The translations under genes were made by a program, and so were the position numbers. 64,000 nucleotides of DNA from Lolliginicoccus lacisalsi (GTDB lineage Bacteria; Actinomycetota; Actinomycetes; Mycobacteriales; Mycobacteriaceae): NCBI RefSeq assembly GCF_014841105.1, contig NZ_JACYWE010000001.1:507365-571364 (forward strand), given 5' to 3'. Shown piece after piece: positions 36,816 through 45,982 of the stretch; the stretch's first letter is position 1, and every line of letters begins with the position of its first letter. The notes beneath the pieces are model-generated. The model had not been told where the DNA came from. It worked only from the letters and a program-made list of their open reading frames with translations, and ran no database searches.

Positions 36816-38603
36816 TCACGGGACCGTCGGCACCGCTCGCAGGAAGCTGCCCGACATCGCGACGGCCGGCGCCGAGGAGTCCGCCCCCACCACCAGCGTC
36901 GCGAACGCGATGTCTTCGGTCAGCCCGATGAACCACCCATTCGCCGGCGCTCCCGCGACCTCGGCGGTCCCGGTCTTGCCCCCGAGCCCGGCGATGTCCG
37001 CGAGCGCTGTCGCTGTTCCGCTGCGCACGGTCTCGCGCATCATGTCGCGGATCGCCTCCGCCACCCCTGGCTCGAGGCGCGTCGGGGTGCTATCGCTGGT
37101 CGTGGTCTCGCCGTCGATCAAGGAAGGCACCACCATCTGGCCATCGTTGCTCAGCGACGCCACCGCGAGTGCCATGCCGAAGGGGCTCGCGAGCACCTCT
37201 CCCTGCCCGATCGCGGCCTCCACGCGCGCCGGGCCGCCCTCGGTGACGGGAACGCTGCCGGTGATGGTGGTCAGGCCGGGGATCCCGAGATCAACTCCCA
37301 GGCCCAGCGATCGGGCCGTGCTGGTCAGCGCATCGGGAGCGAGCGCCACGGCGAGCATCGCCTGCGTCGTGTTGCAGGATCGGGCGAACGCGGTGCGCAA
37401 CGGAACCTCGCCCAGGTCGAACTCCTCGTCATTGGGGATGGTGCGGCCCTCGATAGTCGCGATGCCGGGGCACGGCAGCACCTCGCTGGGCTCGGTGATG
37501 CCCGCCGCCAATGCCGCCGAGGTGGTGACGATCTTGAACGTGGAGCCTGGCGCGTACAGTCCCGTGAGGGCGACCGGCCCCTCGGCGCTCGCTGACTGGT
37601 TCTGCGCAACGGCGAGCACCTCGCCCGTACCGGGCTCGAGCGCGACGATCATGGACGGCAATCCGCTGCTTTCCACCGCGTCCTGGGCGGCCTGCTGCAC
37701 GGCGAGGTCAAGGGTCGTGGCGATCTCGGGTACCTCGGCGGGATCCTCTCCGGCCACCTGGATCGTCTCGTCGGGATTGTCGATCGTCACCGACCATCCG
37801 CTGTCCCGCTCCAGGATCTGCTCCCAGGCCTCCGGCAACCCCTGGTATGCCGGGGAGGCCATGCCACGGCGGGCGGTGAGCAGCCGGGCCTGATCGGCAA
37901 GCCCCACGCCGTCGACGCCAGCGAGAGCCTCCCGCACTGGCGCGATGTCCTCGTCCCGCCGGGTCACCACGACGTAGTTGCCCGCAGCATCCGCGAGCCC
38001 GTCGGCGATCGATCCCGCCGTGATCGAGGGCACCACCGGACTGACCAGGGCCGCCACCCGGGCTGCGACATCCTCGGTTCCCGACGTCTCGGCGGCCTCC
38101 CGGTCGATCGAGACAACCGTGACGGGCTGCCAGGTCATCACGGGCTCGCCGGAACGATCAACGATGGGGGTGTCGAGGTCAAGCACATCGGAGTACAGCA
38201 GGCGACCCCCTGCCGCCAGGCGGGAGTCGAGGACGGCAGGAGACCAGTCGATGCGCGCGCCCGCCGGGGTGTCGACAGCGGTCGCCTCGCCCTCGGTAGT
38301 GACGACGCGCCCATCGGCGAGGTCCCACACCGTGACAAGGGCACCCGCCCCGTCCGCGACCTCGATGCTGGCTCGCAGCGACTCGGCGCTCATCCCGTCG
38401 AGGCTCGCTCGCAGCGCCTGCTCCGCCGCAGCCGGATCGGTGGTCAACGCCGCTGCCGCCGCCGCGTCCCCGGTGCCGAGCGCCTCCGCGAATGCCTCGA
38501 GCGCCTCGGCCTTCTCATCGGTGAACAGTCCGCACGACGTCACGAGCATGGCGGTTGCGGCGATCAGCGGCACCACCGGCGCCCAGCGTCGTCGCGCCTT
38601 CAT
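36816..38603 (-). CDS. Penicillin-binding protein, lipoprotein class B (PbpLipo-like)
   Basis: D,D-transpeptidase anchored as a lipoprotein (PLIAATAMLVTSCGLF, lipobox Cys). An NTF2-like MecA-N domain (EALEAFAEALGTGDAAAAAA onward) is followed by a dimer domain and the transpeptidase. All three active-site motifs are present: STFK (Ser near residue 353), SCN (near 407) and KTGTAEV (near 542). 595 residues from ATG 38603; ATG 38618 is an alternative. It resembles mycobacterial PbpLipo (Rv2864c) and probably cross-links peptidoglycan. It is divergent from the MmpL gene. Confidence 0.9.
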   Translation of the reverse strand: MKARRRWAPVVPLIAATAMLVTSCGLFTDEKAEALEAFAEALGTGDAAAAAALTTDPAAAEQALRASLDGMSAESLRASIEVADGAGALVTVWDLADGRVVTTEGEATAVDTPAGARIDWSPAVLDSRLAAGGRLLYSDVLDLDTPIVDRSGEPVMTWQPVTVVSIDREAAETSGTEDVAARVAALVSPVVPSITAGSIADGLADAAGNYVVVTRRDEDIAPVREALAGVDGVGLADQARLLTARRGMASPAYQGLPEAWEQILERDSGWSVTIDNPDETIQVAGEDPAEVPEIATTLDLAVQQAAQDAVESSGLPSMIVALEPGTGEVLAVAQNQSASAEGPVALTGLYAPGSTFKIVTTSAALAAGITEPSEVLPCPGIATIEGRTIPNDEEFDLGEVPLRTAFARSCNTTQAMLAVALAPDALTSTARSLGLGVDLGIPGLTTITGSVPVTEGGPARVEAAIGQGEVLASPFGMALAVASLSNDGQMVVPSLIDGETTTSDSTPTRLEPGVAEAIRDMMRETVRSGTATALADIAGLGGKTGTAEVAGAPANGWFIGLTEDIAFATLVVGADSSAPAVAMSGSFLRAVPTVP

Positions 38604-38771
38604 CGGCTCTGCTGGCATGGATCAATAGCAGCACGTCGCAGCGCTGCTGTCGACCTCGATCGCCATCCTCCCCGGAATTCCGGTAGCGTCTCTCAGCGTT
38701 GCGCGCCCGCGCGGATGTCCGCGTACGGCCTCTCGTCCTCGCGCAACGCGCAGACAAGACCGGAGGACACG

Positions 38772-40988
38772 ATGCTCGCACGCTGGGGCACCACCCTGGT
38801 ACACCGACGATGGCTCATCGCCATCACGACCACCATCGTCGTGCTCGCGGGCGGCGTCTGGGGCATCGGCGTCTTCGCCAAGCTCTCCCAGGGCGGCTAC
38901 GAGCCCGACGGCAGTGAATCCGTCCGCGTCGCGGCAATGCTCGGCGACACCGGCCTCGTCGAGCATGCCGACCTCGTGCTCGTCTACACTGCCCCCTCGC
39001 CCCGTGGCATCAACAACCCCCGGCTGGCCGATCGCATCAACACCACCCTGGACTCCCTTCCCCCCGAGCGGGTTCGCGGTGTCACGTCCTACTGGTCGGT
39101 GCAGCGCGAGCAGCAGGAAGCCCTCAGCGCGATGATGCGCGCACAGGTCGCCGGGCAACCGCAGCCCGTGGCTCCCGCCGAGCGTGCTGCCGCCGCCGAC
39201 GCGCTCGCCGCCTTCTCCGACTCCGAGCAGCAGAGCGGCGTCGCCACGATCAAGCTCGCCGGCGACTCCGTGGAGGACCTGTTCGCGAACTACGCGGCCA
39301 TCCGGGACTCCCTTCCCGTGGAGGGGGCAGAGCTCAGCATCGGTGGCATGGTCGCGATGGGCGAGGCCATGAACGCCCGCGCGCAGAAGGACCTCGCCAT
39401 CGCCGAGGCCACCGCCATCCCCCTCACGCTGATCCTGCTCGTCATCGTCTTCGGTGGGCTCGCTGCCGCGTCCCTTCCCGTCGTCACCGGCGGCCTGGCC
39501 ATCCTCGGCTCCATGGGCATCCTTCGTGTCATCTCGTTCAGCACCGAGATCAGCGCCTTCGCCCTGAACATGTCCATCCTGCTGGGGCTCGGCATGGCCA
39601 TCGACTACAGCCTCTTCCTCGTCTCCCGCTTCCGCGAGGAGATCTCGCGCGGCCGGGACATCCCCGCCGCGGTCCGCGCCATCGTCGCCACCGCCGGGGC
39701 CACAGTGCTGTTCTCCGGCTCGCTGCTCATCCTCGCGCTCGCTGGGATGCTGCTCTTCCCGCAACCGTTCATCCGATCGCTCGCGCTCGGCGGCATGGCC
39801 TCCGTGGCCATCGCCATGCTCCTCGCCCTCACCGTGATCCCCGCGGCCATGGCCATCCTGGGCACCCGGATCGCCAGCCACCGCCTCCAGCGAACCACCA
39901 ACCACGGCGCGAGCGCGAGCTACGAGCGGCTCGCCCGCTGGGTCATGCGCCGGCCCGTTACCATCGCCGCGCCCATCCTGCTGGTGCTCATCATTGCCAG
40001 CATCCCCGCGCTCGCGATCAACTTCGGCGAGTTCAGCGCCCGCTCCCTGCCGAAGAACGAACCGTCCCGCATCGCCACCGAGATGCTCGCCGCGGAGTTT
40101 CCCGCCATCACCGCGAGCAACGCCTACGTGCTCGCCCGCTCCACCAGCGCCAGCGAGCCTCCCCCGCCTGGCCAGACCGACCGCGTAGCCACCAGCCTCG
40201 AGCAGCTCGACGGCATCACCACGGTCCGCTCGCGCGGAAGCCACACCAACTACACGGTGCTCGTGGCCACCCTCGCCGAACCACCAGGCAGCGAAGCAGC
40301 CCACCAGACCATCCGCGACATACGCGGAATCGCCCCGCCCGACGGCATCGAGATCCTCGTCGGCGGTTCGGACGCACAGGCCGCGGACTCCGTCGACGCC
40401 ACCCGCGCCACGCTGCCCATCATGCTGCTCGTCATCGCCGGCGCCGCGCTCGTGATCCTCTTCCTCGCCTTCGGCTCCCTCGCGCTGCCCGTCAAAGCCG
40501 TGCTGATGAGCCTGCTCAGCCTCGGCGCCTCCCTTGGCATCGTCGTCACGATCTTCCAGTTCGGCTACGGCGCTGATCTGCTCGGCGTCACCCCCGCGCC
40601 GCTCGACGTCGGCGTCACCGTCATCATCATCGCCGTGCTGTTCGGGCTCTCCACCGACTACGAGGTCTTCCTCGTCTCGCGCATCGCCGAGGCCCGCCGC
40701 CGCGGCGCGAGCACCGAGGACGCCATCGCTACCGGAGTAGCCCACACCGGGCGCATCATCACCACGGCCGCGCTGCTGCTCATCCTGGTGATCGGGGCGT
40801 TCGGCATCTCCAGCATCCCCATGATGCGCATCCTCGCCGTCGGCATGGTGACGGCCCTCGTGCTCGACGCCACCGTCATCCGGCTGCTGCTCGTGCCCGC
40901 GGTGATGAAACTGATGGGCGAATCAAGCTGGTGGCTGCCACGGCCCGCGCGCGCCATCTACCAGCGATTCGCCATCAGCGACCACTAG
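38772..40988 (+). CDS. MmpL-type RND transporter
   Basis: Proton-driven lipid or small-molecule exporter of the MMPL family, 738 residues. Two six-helix bundles are each introduced by a porter domain. The proton-relay Asp-Tyr pairs are seen in GLGMAIDYSLFLVSR (about residues 273-287) and FGLSTDYEVFLVSR (about 622-635). The start is ATG 38772 with GGAGGAC upstream. The next gene follows at 35 bases with its own GGAGG, so they are probably one operon. The substrate cannot be told from sequence; MmpL3-specific extension is absent. Confidence 0.9.
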   Translation: MLARWGTTLVHRRWLIAITTTIVVLAGGVWGIGVFAKLSQGGYEPDGSESVRVAAMLGDTGLVEHADLVLVYTAPSPRGINNPRLADRINTTLDSLPPERVRGVTSYWSVQREQQEALSAMMRAQVAGQPQPVAPAERAAAADALAAFSDSEQQSGVATIKLAGDSVEDLFANYAAIRDSLPVEGAELSIGGMVAMGEAMNARAQKDLAIAEATAIPLTLILLVIVFGGLAAASLPVVTGGLAILGSMGILRVISFSTEISAFALNMSILLGLGMAIDYSLFLVSRFREEISRGRDIPAAVRAIVATAGATVLFSGSLLILALAGMLLFPQPFIRSLALGGMASVAIAMLLALTVIPAAMAILGTRIASHRLQRTTNHGASASYERLARWVMRRPVTIAAPILLVLIIASIPALAINFGEFSARSLPKNEPSRIATEMLAAEFPAITASNAYVLARSTSASEPPPPGQTDRVATSLEQLDGITTVRSRGSHTNYTVLVATLAEPPGSEAAHQTIRDIRGIAPPDGIEILVGGSDAQAADSVDATRATLPIMLLVIAGAALVILFLAFGSLALPVKAVLMSLLSLGASLGIVVTIFQFGYGADLLGVTPAPLDVGVTVIIIAVLFGLSTDYEVFLVSRIAEARRRGASTEDAIATGVAHTGRIITTAALLLILVIGAFGISSIPMMRILAVGMVTALVLDATVIRLLLVPAVMKLMGESSWWLPRPARAIYQRFAISDH

Positions 40989-41023
40989 CGCGGGACACCC
41001 CGCGCGAGCAACGGAGGACAATC

Positions 41024-41716
41024 ATGCGGATCGCCGCACTCCTGCCAGGGACCGGCTCGCGGGCCGCGTTCGTGCAGCGCGCGTTCGCCGGGCCGCTCGC
41101 GGCCGCCGGTATCACCCTCGTCGCCATCGAGCCGGACCCGACGAACCTCATCGAGTCCGCGCTCACCGAGCTCGACACCCTCGCCGCGACTGCCTCCGAG
41201 CTGCTCGTCGGCGGCATCTCCCTCGGTGCCGCGCTCGCCACGACCTGGGCCGCGCGCAACCCCGGCCGCGCCACAGGCATCCTCGCGGCCCTTCCCGCCT
41301 GGATCGGCAGCTCCGCGGGCGCACCGGCCGCGCTCAGCGCGACGATCACCGCGAACGCGCTCGACAAGGACGGGCTCGAAGCAACCATCGCTGGCATGCG
41401 CGCCACGAGCCCGGCCTGGCTCGCCGACGAGCTCGAGGCCTCCTGGCGACAGCTCTGGCCCGGCCTGCCCGGCTCACTGCGCGCAGCCGCGGCCTTCGCC
41501 GACCTCGATGCGCAGGTGCTCTCCCGCGTCGACTGCCCCGTTGGCATCGCTGCGGCCACCGACGATCCGATCCACCCGCGCGCGGCAGCCGAGGAATGGA
41601 GCAAGCACCTGCGTCGCTGCCACATCGAGACGCTCCCCCTCGCCTGGATCGGCGAGGATCCCGCAGCGCTCGGCACTGCTTCGCTCGCCGCGCTCGCCGC
41701 GCTCGGAGGCCGGTAG
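41024..41716 (+). CDS. Alpha/beta hydrolase
   Basis: A 230-residue hydrolase of the alpha/beta fold: MRIAALLPGTGSRAAFVQRA at the start, nucleophile elbow LLVGGISLGAAL (Ser near residue 67), Asp in AAATDDPIHP. The catalytic His could be in HPRAAAEEW or the later CHIETLP. GGAGG precedes ATG 41024. It is probably co-transcribed with the MmpL gene upstream and may act on the same lipid, but that is inference from position. Confidence 0.78.
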   Translation: MRIAALLPGTGSRAAFVQRAFAGPLAAAGITLVAIEPDPTNLIESALTELDTLAATASELLVGGISLGAALATTWAARNPGRATGILAALPAWIGSSAGAPAALSATITANALDKDGLEATIAGMRATSPAWLADELEASWRQLWPGLPGSLRAAAAFADLDAQVLSRVDCPVGIAAATDDPIHPRAAAEEWSKHLRRCHIETLPLAWIGEDPAALGTASLAALAALGGR

Positions 41717-41720
41717 CTCG

Positions 41721-41940
41721 GCTGGCGTGGTGGCGGTGGCCGCGGCGGTGGTGGGCGGGCCGCGGCGGTGGTGGGCGGGCCGCGGTGGTGGGGGACGGGC
41801 CGCGGTGGTGGTGGCCTGACCGCAAAAGCACCTGAAACTGCCAAACGCGATAGAAAACGGGCCGGCTATCCAGTGGTTTCTATCGCGTTTGCGGCGGCGG
41901 CAGAGGCGGCGGCAGAGGCGGCGGCACAGGCGGCGGCGAA
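41721..41940. repeat. Composite intergenic repeat, copy B
   Basis: Same design as copy A at 11788-11939. The core (41820-41892) has GCAAAAGCACC, then 15-base arms CAAACGCGATAGAAA (41842-41856) and the exact complement at 41877-41891. On the left are about five imperfect 20-base units (CGCGGCGGTGGTGGGCGGGC type, 41721-41820). On the right are about four 12-base units (GCGGCGGCAGAG type, 41892-41940). It fills the space between two convergent genes. Overlapping open frames are low-complexity and not called. Confidence 0.85.
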
Positions 41941-41979
41941 GGGGGAGACCCCACCCGGCCGCGGAGGCGCCCGCTGGTC

Positions 41980-42507
41980 CTAGACCCGCAGCGAGACGAA
42001 AGGCTCGACGGGAATATTGCGGGCAATGAACCACGCCAGTACCACGCTGAGAACGAGCAGGGGCGCCCACCGCAGGTGCTGCCAGCTCCGCACGAACCGC
42101 CCGCGCAGCAGGCCCGCCGTCCATGCGCCGTAGCTCCACAGCACCAGGATCAGCGCAGCGACGCCGAGAGCGTTGTACGCGATAGCACCACCAAGATCAC
42201 CGCGGATCAGCGAGTACACCATGCGGGTGGAGCCGCAACCAGGGCAGTTCACTCCGAACAGGAGCTTGCTCGGGCATTCCGGGATGATGCCGCCTGGCGT
42301 GGTCGGATCCGCCCAGTTGATCGCGATGCATCCCGCGCTCGCCGCAAGCGCCACTCCAGCGGGGGCAGCCAGCGACCGGGCAGTGTCCAGCACGGCCCCC
42401 CGCCGGCGCCGCGAGGCAGGTCTTGCCTCCCCCATAGGCCGTGGGGCTGACTCGCTGGCCGACACCTCGGTGCCCGTGTCCTCGCCAGCGCGCGGGAGCA
42501 GAGTCAT
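41980..42507 (-). CDS. DUF2752 family membrane protein
   Basis: A 175-residue protein with the DUF2752 signature CPSKLLFGVNCPGCGSTRM (Cys-rich CPxCGxTR motif, about residues 79-97) between hydrophobic segments VALAASAGCIAINW, AIAYNALGVAALILVLW and WAPLLVLSVVLAWFIA. Function unknown; the Cys motif suggests metal or redox chemistry at the membrane. It begins two bases after the stop of the CD225 gene and is clearly in one operon with it. The N-terminal 50 residues are polar and probably disordered. Confidence 0.82.
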   Translation of the reverse strand: MTLLPRAGEDTGTEVSASESAPRPMGEARPASRRRRGAVLDTARSLAAPAGVALAASAGCIAINWADPTTPGGIIPECPSKLLFGVNCPGCGSTRMVYSLIRGDLGGAIAYNALGVAALILVLWSYGAWTAGLLRGRFVRSWQHLRWAPLLVLSVVLAWFIARNIPVEPFVSLRV

Positions 42508-42509
42508 GA

Positions 42510-42986
42510 TCAGTAGGTCGCGTAGCCCGACGAGGCGGTTGCCGCGAACAGGAACACAAACATCACGACGTAGAAGACCACGATCAGCGCGTAGAACACT
42601 CCGCCGACGATCGCACCGATCTTGGCCCACCTGCGCGCCTCGGCCGCGGCCTCATGGGCCGCCGCATACTGGCCCATCGCCCAGAGACTGTTGACGTTCG
42701 AAGCCTTCACGATGGACACGATGCCCAGCGGCAGGCAGCACAGCACCGTCACCAGGATGCCCCACACGAGTCCGTTGTCGGGCGGCGCGCCATAGTTGCC
42801 GGGCGCCTGTCCATACGGCGCCTGTCCATACTGGGACTGGCCATACTGGGACTGGCCGTACTCGGGCTGGCCCTGCGGGTAGCCGCTGTGGTCGCCTTGC
42901 CCGCCCGGGTAGCCATACGGATCCTGGCCTGGCGCGCCGTGGGCGTCATCGCGCGGGTATCCGGAATTCGCGGATTCGTTGCTCAT
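42510..42986 (-). CDS. CD225/dispanin family membrane protein
   Basis: A 158-residue protein. The N-terminal half is a Gly/Tyr/Gln/Pro-rich low-complexity tail with repeats of YGQSQ and YGQAP. The C-terminal half is a two-helix CD225 domain: GLVWGILVTVLCCLPLGIVS, then SIVKASNVNSLWAMGQYAAA, and AIVGGVFYALIVVFYVVMF. Prokaryotic dispanins are of unknown function. ATG 42986 follows AGGGGGAA. It is coupled to the DUF2752 gene. Confidence 0.85.
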   Translation of the reverse strand: MSNESANSGYPRDDAHGAPGQDPYGYPGGQGDHSGYPQGQPEYGQSQYGQSQYGQAPYGQAPGNYGAPPDNGLVWGILVTVLCCLPLGIVSIVKASNVNSLWAMGQYAAAHEAAAEARRWAKIGAIVGGVFYALIVVFYVVMFVFLFAATASSGYATY

Positions 42987-43216
42987 CGTTCCCCCTGGTG
43001 ACCGTGTGCCGCTCCACGACGATCGCCTTGATCCAGGGTCTCGTCGCGCGGGCACCCATTCGATCGTGGCCGCTCCCCCTCCAGGTGCCGCCACGAGATT
43101 TTCCAGGAACCATAGCCGACGACGCTCGGCCGGTGATAGCAGCTATGCGATTCACCACATGGCTCCACCATCCGTAGTTCGATCCCATCGGCTAGCCGGC
43201 GCGATCCGGGCGCCGA

Positions 43217-43996
43217 TCAGGCCTGCGCCTGTCCGCCTGCCTGGTCTCCTGCTGGGGCCTGAGCGCCACCAGCCGGGGCCTGGCCACCGGCCGGGGCCTG
43301 AGCGCCACCAGCCGCCCGGCGCTTGGCGGCCTGTTCTGCTTGTTGCTGCTGCATCGCGATGAGTTGCTCGTGCAGCGCCTTCGGCAGCGTGATTGGCAGT
43401 GGCGTCCTCACTGGCAACGGCGCATCGCCCCGAGTGACGACCGTGCCCCGCAGGACCTCGCGGGCGAGGCCAGCGAGGTTCCCATCCGTGTCGCCCGTGC
43501 CCGAGGGCCCTGCGGCGACGAGCCGGATCATCCAGCGGGGCCCATCGACACCGATGAAGCGGATGTCAGCCTTCTCGGTGCGAGCAATTACCTCGGCACC
43601 CCATGGCCCATCCTCGGACTCGATGGTGGCGCCCTCGGTGGCGAGGGACGCGGCAAGCTCGTCGCAGACAGTCAGCCACTGCCCGGAGGATCGCGGCGCG
43701 GCATACGCGATGACCGTGATGCGGCCATGCTGGGTGGCCAGGTGCACGCCTTGCACCTCTCCGCCCTGGCCCATCTCGACCTGCACCTGCCCGCCAGCTG
43801 GGATCGGCAAGGAGACAGAGCCGAGGTTCAATCGCTGCGGATCATCGGCAGCGAACTCCTTCTCCGATACGTCGAATGGTCCATCAGATCGGTCCGACTG
43901 CTGGTCCACGAGCTCGGGAGCGGCCGAGCCGGCAGCCTCGGCCGCGGTTGCCTCATCGTTGCTATCGGAGTTCTTGCTGCGGCGTAGAAAGCCCAC
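43217..43996 (-). CDS. DUF3710 domain protein
   Basis: Actinobacterial protein of 259 residues, function unknown, always near dut (Rv2696c position in M. tuberculosis). An acidic N terminus leads into the domain with LNLGSVSLPIPAGGQVQVEM, ITVIAYAAPRSSGQW, DGPRWMIRLVAAGPSG and LREVLRGTVVTRGDAPLPVR. The C terminus ends in a low-complexity tail of GGAQAPAGGQ-like repeats after QQQQAEQAAKRR. No signal peptide or membrane segment is visible. Confidence 0.85.
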   Translation of the reverse strand: MGFLRRSKNSDSNDEATAAEAAGSAAPELVDQQSDRSDGPFDVSEKEFAADDPQRLNLGSVSLPIPAGGQVQVEMGQGGEVQGVHLATQHGRITVIAYAAPRSSGQWLTVCDELAASLATEGATIESEDGPWGAEVIARTEKADIRFIGVDGPRWMIRLVAAGPSGTGDTDGNLAGLAREVLRGTVVTRGDAPLPVRTPLPITLPKALHEQLIAMQQQQAEQAAKRRAAGGAQAPAGGQAPAGGAQAPAGDQAGGQAQA

Positions 43997-44083
43997 GTGA
44001 AGTCCCTTCCTGGGATCGCCTTTGCTGCCCTGCGGGGCGGCGCGATAACGGTCGCCGCGCCCACGCTGGCCATGCCCGCCAGC

Positions 44084-44575
44084 CTACGCGGGCCCGTCCA
44101 GGCTCGCGTGGCCCCCGCTGGAACCATAGCCGCCCGCGCCGCGCGTCGTGTCATCGAGCGAGGCAACCTCCGCGAACTCCGCCAGCTCGACGCGCTGGAC
44201 GAGCAACTGAGCGATGCGATCGCCCCGCCGCACATGGATCGGCTCGCGCGGATCGAGGTTGATCAAGCACACCTTGATCTCGCCCCGGTAGCCAGCGTCC
44301 ACGGTCCCAGGGGTGTTGACGATCGATAGCCCGGTGCGTGCGGCGAGCCCCGACCGCGGGTGGATCAGCCCGACCGTGCCCACGGGCAGCGCCACAGCGA
44401 TGCCAGTACCGACGAGAGCACGCTCGCCGGGCTCGATGACGATATCAACGGTGGAGCACAGGTCCGCTCCGGCATCGCCATGGTGGGCGCGGCGCGGAAC
44501 CGGGATGCCTGGGTCGAGACGACGCAGCCGAACGACGATATCCGTGCGGCTGCCTGCTGGGGTTTCGGTGTCCAC
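44084..44575 (-). CDS. dut: dUTP diphosphatase
   Basis: Trimeric dUTPase keeping uracil out of DNA and supplying dUMP. Of the five motifs I see HHGDAGADL (1), [12 protein letters not shown] (2), [16 protein letters not shown] (3), [14 protein letters not shown] (4), and the C-terminal [11 protein letters not shown] (5), which is complete. Start GTG 44575 gives 163 residues, close to the 154 of M. tuberculosis; the longer frame from TTG 44611 would overlap the divergent DUF3093 gene. A TAGTCT box eight bases upstream suggests a leaderless transcript. Confidence 0.94.
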   Translation of the reverse strand: MDTETPAGSRTDIVVRLRRLDPGIPVPRRAHHGDAGADLCSTVDIVIEPGERALVGTGIAVALPVGTVGLIHPRSGLAARTGLSIVNTPGTVDAGYRGEIKVCLINLDPREPIHVRRGDRIAQLLVQRVELAEFAEVASLDDTTRGAGGYGSSGGHASLDGPA

Positions 44576-44600
44576 GACCGGCGAGACTACCCTGTAGGAC

Positions 44601-45155
44601 GTGCCGAGCAATGAATCCCCGGGACGCGAGTCCCGCGCGCCCCACGAGCCCGCAGCGAAACGCGACGACAGCGGTTCGATCCCGCCCGCCGGGAGCTACC
44701 GCGAGCTCCTGTGGGTCCCGTGGTGGTGGTGGCCGCTCGGCGTGGCCGCAGCAGCACTGGTGGCCATGCAGTTTGCCATCGGTATCCGCAGCTTGCCCCC
44801 GGTGCTGCCGTTCCTCATCCTCGCGCCGGTTCCGCTGTGGCTCCTGTGGCGGATGTCACGCACGGAGGTCGCGGTCGTGGCTGGTGCTGATGGGGAAGCG
44901 ATGCTGCACGCCGGGAAAGCGCGCCTGCCGGTCTCGGTCATCGATCGTGTGGCTGCGATCCCGCCATCCGCGAAGCAGGCCGCTATGGGCCGCCAGCTCG
45001 ACCCGTCGGCGTATGTGGTGCACCGCGCATGGATCAGTGCGCTAGTCCTCGTGGTGCTCGATGATCCCGAGGACCCCACTCCGTACTGGCTCGTCAGCAC
45101 CCGGAATCCGGATGCGCTGGTCGCCGCCTTGGAGGGTCACCGCTCCCACGAGTGA
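44601..45155 (+). CDS. DUF3093 domain membrane protein
   Basis: A 184-residue actinobacterial protein (Rv2698 position). Two membrane segments, [21 protein letters not shown] and [16 protein letters not shown], precede a cytosolic domain with [13 protein letters not shown] and [23 protein letters not shown]. Function unknown. It starts at GTG 44601, seven bases after a TACCCT box and without a ribosome site, consistent with leaderless translation. Divergent from dut with only 25 bases between start codons. Confidence 0.82.
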   Translation: MPSNESPGRESRAPHEPAAKRDDSGSIPPAGSYRELLWVPWWWWPLGVAAAALVAMQFAIGIRSLPPVLPFLILAPVPLWLLWRMSRTEVAVVAGADGEAMLHAGKARLPVSVIDRVAAIPPSAKQAAMGRQLDPSAYVVHRAWISALVLVVLDDPEDPTPYWLVSTRNPDALVAALEGHRSHE

Positions 45156-45247
45156 ACACGGCGGCAGCGCCGGGCTGAGGCGGTCAGCTATCGACCCGCT
45201 ACGCGCGGCGCTCGGGCATGCGGCTTCATGTGCCGCGCTGCCAGGGC

Positions 45248-45547
45248 TTAGATGCAGTCCTGGCAGATCATCTGGCCGCCCTCGGTGCTCGCGAGGCGGC
45301 TCCGATGGAACACAAGGAAGCAGCTCGAGCAGGTGAACTCGTCGGCCTGCTTCGGGACGACCCGGACCGAGAGCTCCTCCCCGGAGAGGTCAGCACCGGG
45401 CAGCTCGAACGACTCCGCGGTGTCTGCATCGTCGATATCGACCACTGCGGATTGTGCTTCGCCACGGCGCGACGTCAGCTCGTCCAGCGAGCCGTCGGAC
45501 AGTTCGTCCGCGTCGCTGCGCCGCGGCGCGTCGTAATCAGTAGGCAT
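45248..45547 (-). CDS. DUF4193 domain protein (zinc-ribbon)
   Basis: A 99-residue acidic protein starting MPTDYDAPRRSDADELSD and ending with a zinc ribbon FTCSSCFLVFHRSRLA...MICQDCI (two CXXC pairs about 27 residues apart). It is found only in actinobacteria, next to cei (Rv2699c-Rv2700). Function unknown; acidic zinc-ribbon proteins of this kind often touch RNA polymerase or ribosomes, but nothing here proves that. Confidence 0.87.
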   Translation of the reverse strand: MPTDYDAPRRSDADELSDGSLDELTSRRGEAQSAVVDIDDADTAESFELPGADLSGEELSVRVVPKQADEFTCSSCFLVFHRSRLASTEGGQMICQDCI

Positions 45548-45982
45548 CTTTCACATCCCCTATCCAGTTGCGCTGTTTCCAGACGCTGGTGCCCGCACCC
45601 CGTGCAACACATGAGCACGGCCACTCATTTCCGCAACGCATGCCCTGCGCTGCTCCCGCGACGAGCATGCCGTCGCCATGATCGGGCACAGAGTACGCGC
45701 GTGGTGGAAGAACGCAACATCCGGACGATTTATGCCCGGTCGCGCCTCACCACGTGTGATCCACGCCTCGTCCGTGCGCCGCACGACAAGTGTTGGCCGC
45801 CAGACAATAGCCGACAACCCGCCCGATTGCCGAGCAATTCCGCGACATGCGCCCGATTGCCCGGAGAAGTCGCCACGAGCCGGCACCGGCACAGCACCCA
45901 CGGGCCGATGCGCGGCTACACTCGCGATGCCAGCACTCGGTGCCGGCACACCAGGTCGGCTGCGGAAAGGAACCCAAGCACC
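45548..45982. other. Divergent regulatory gap between DUF4193 and cei genes
   Basis: About 435 bases with no supported gene. It must contain promoters for both flanking genes. A TACACT box lies at 45917-45922, about 60 bases before the cei start, without a recognisable -35. Open frames crossing the gap lack ribosome sites and family resemblance. Confidence 0.45.

Noticed and set aside
45218-45982. Open frame extending cei far upstream
   Set aside because: It is antisense to DUF4193 and crosses the divergent promoter gap; Cei homology and a ribosome site begin at 45983.
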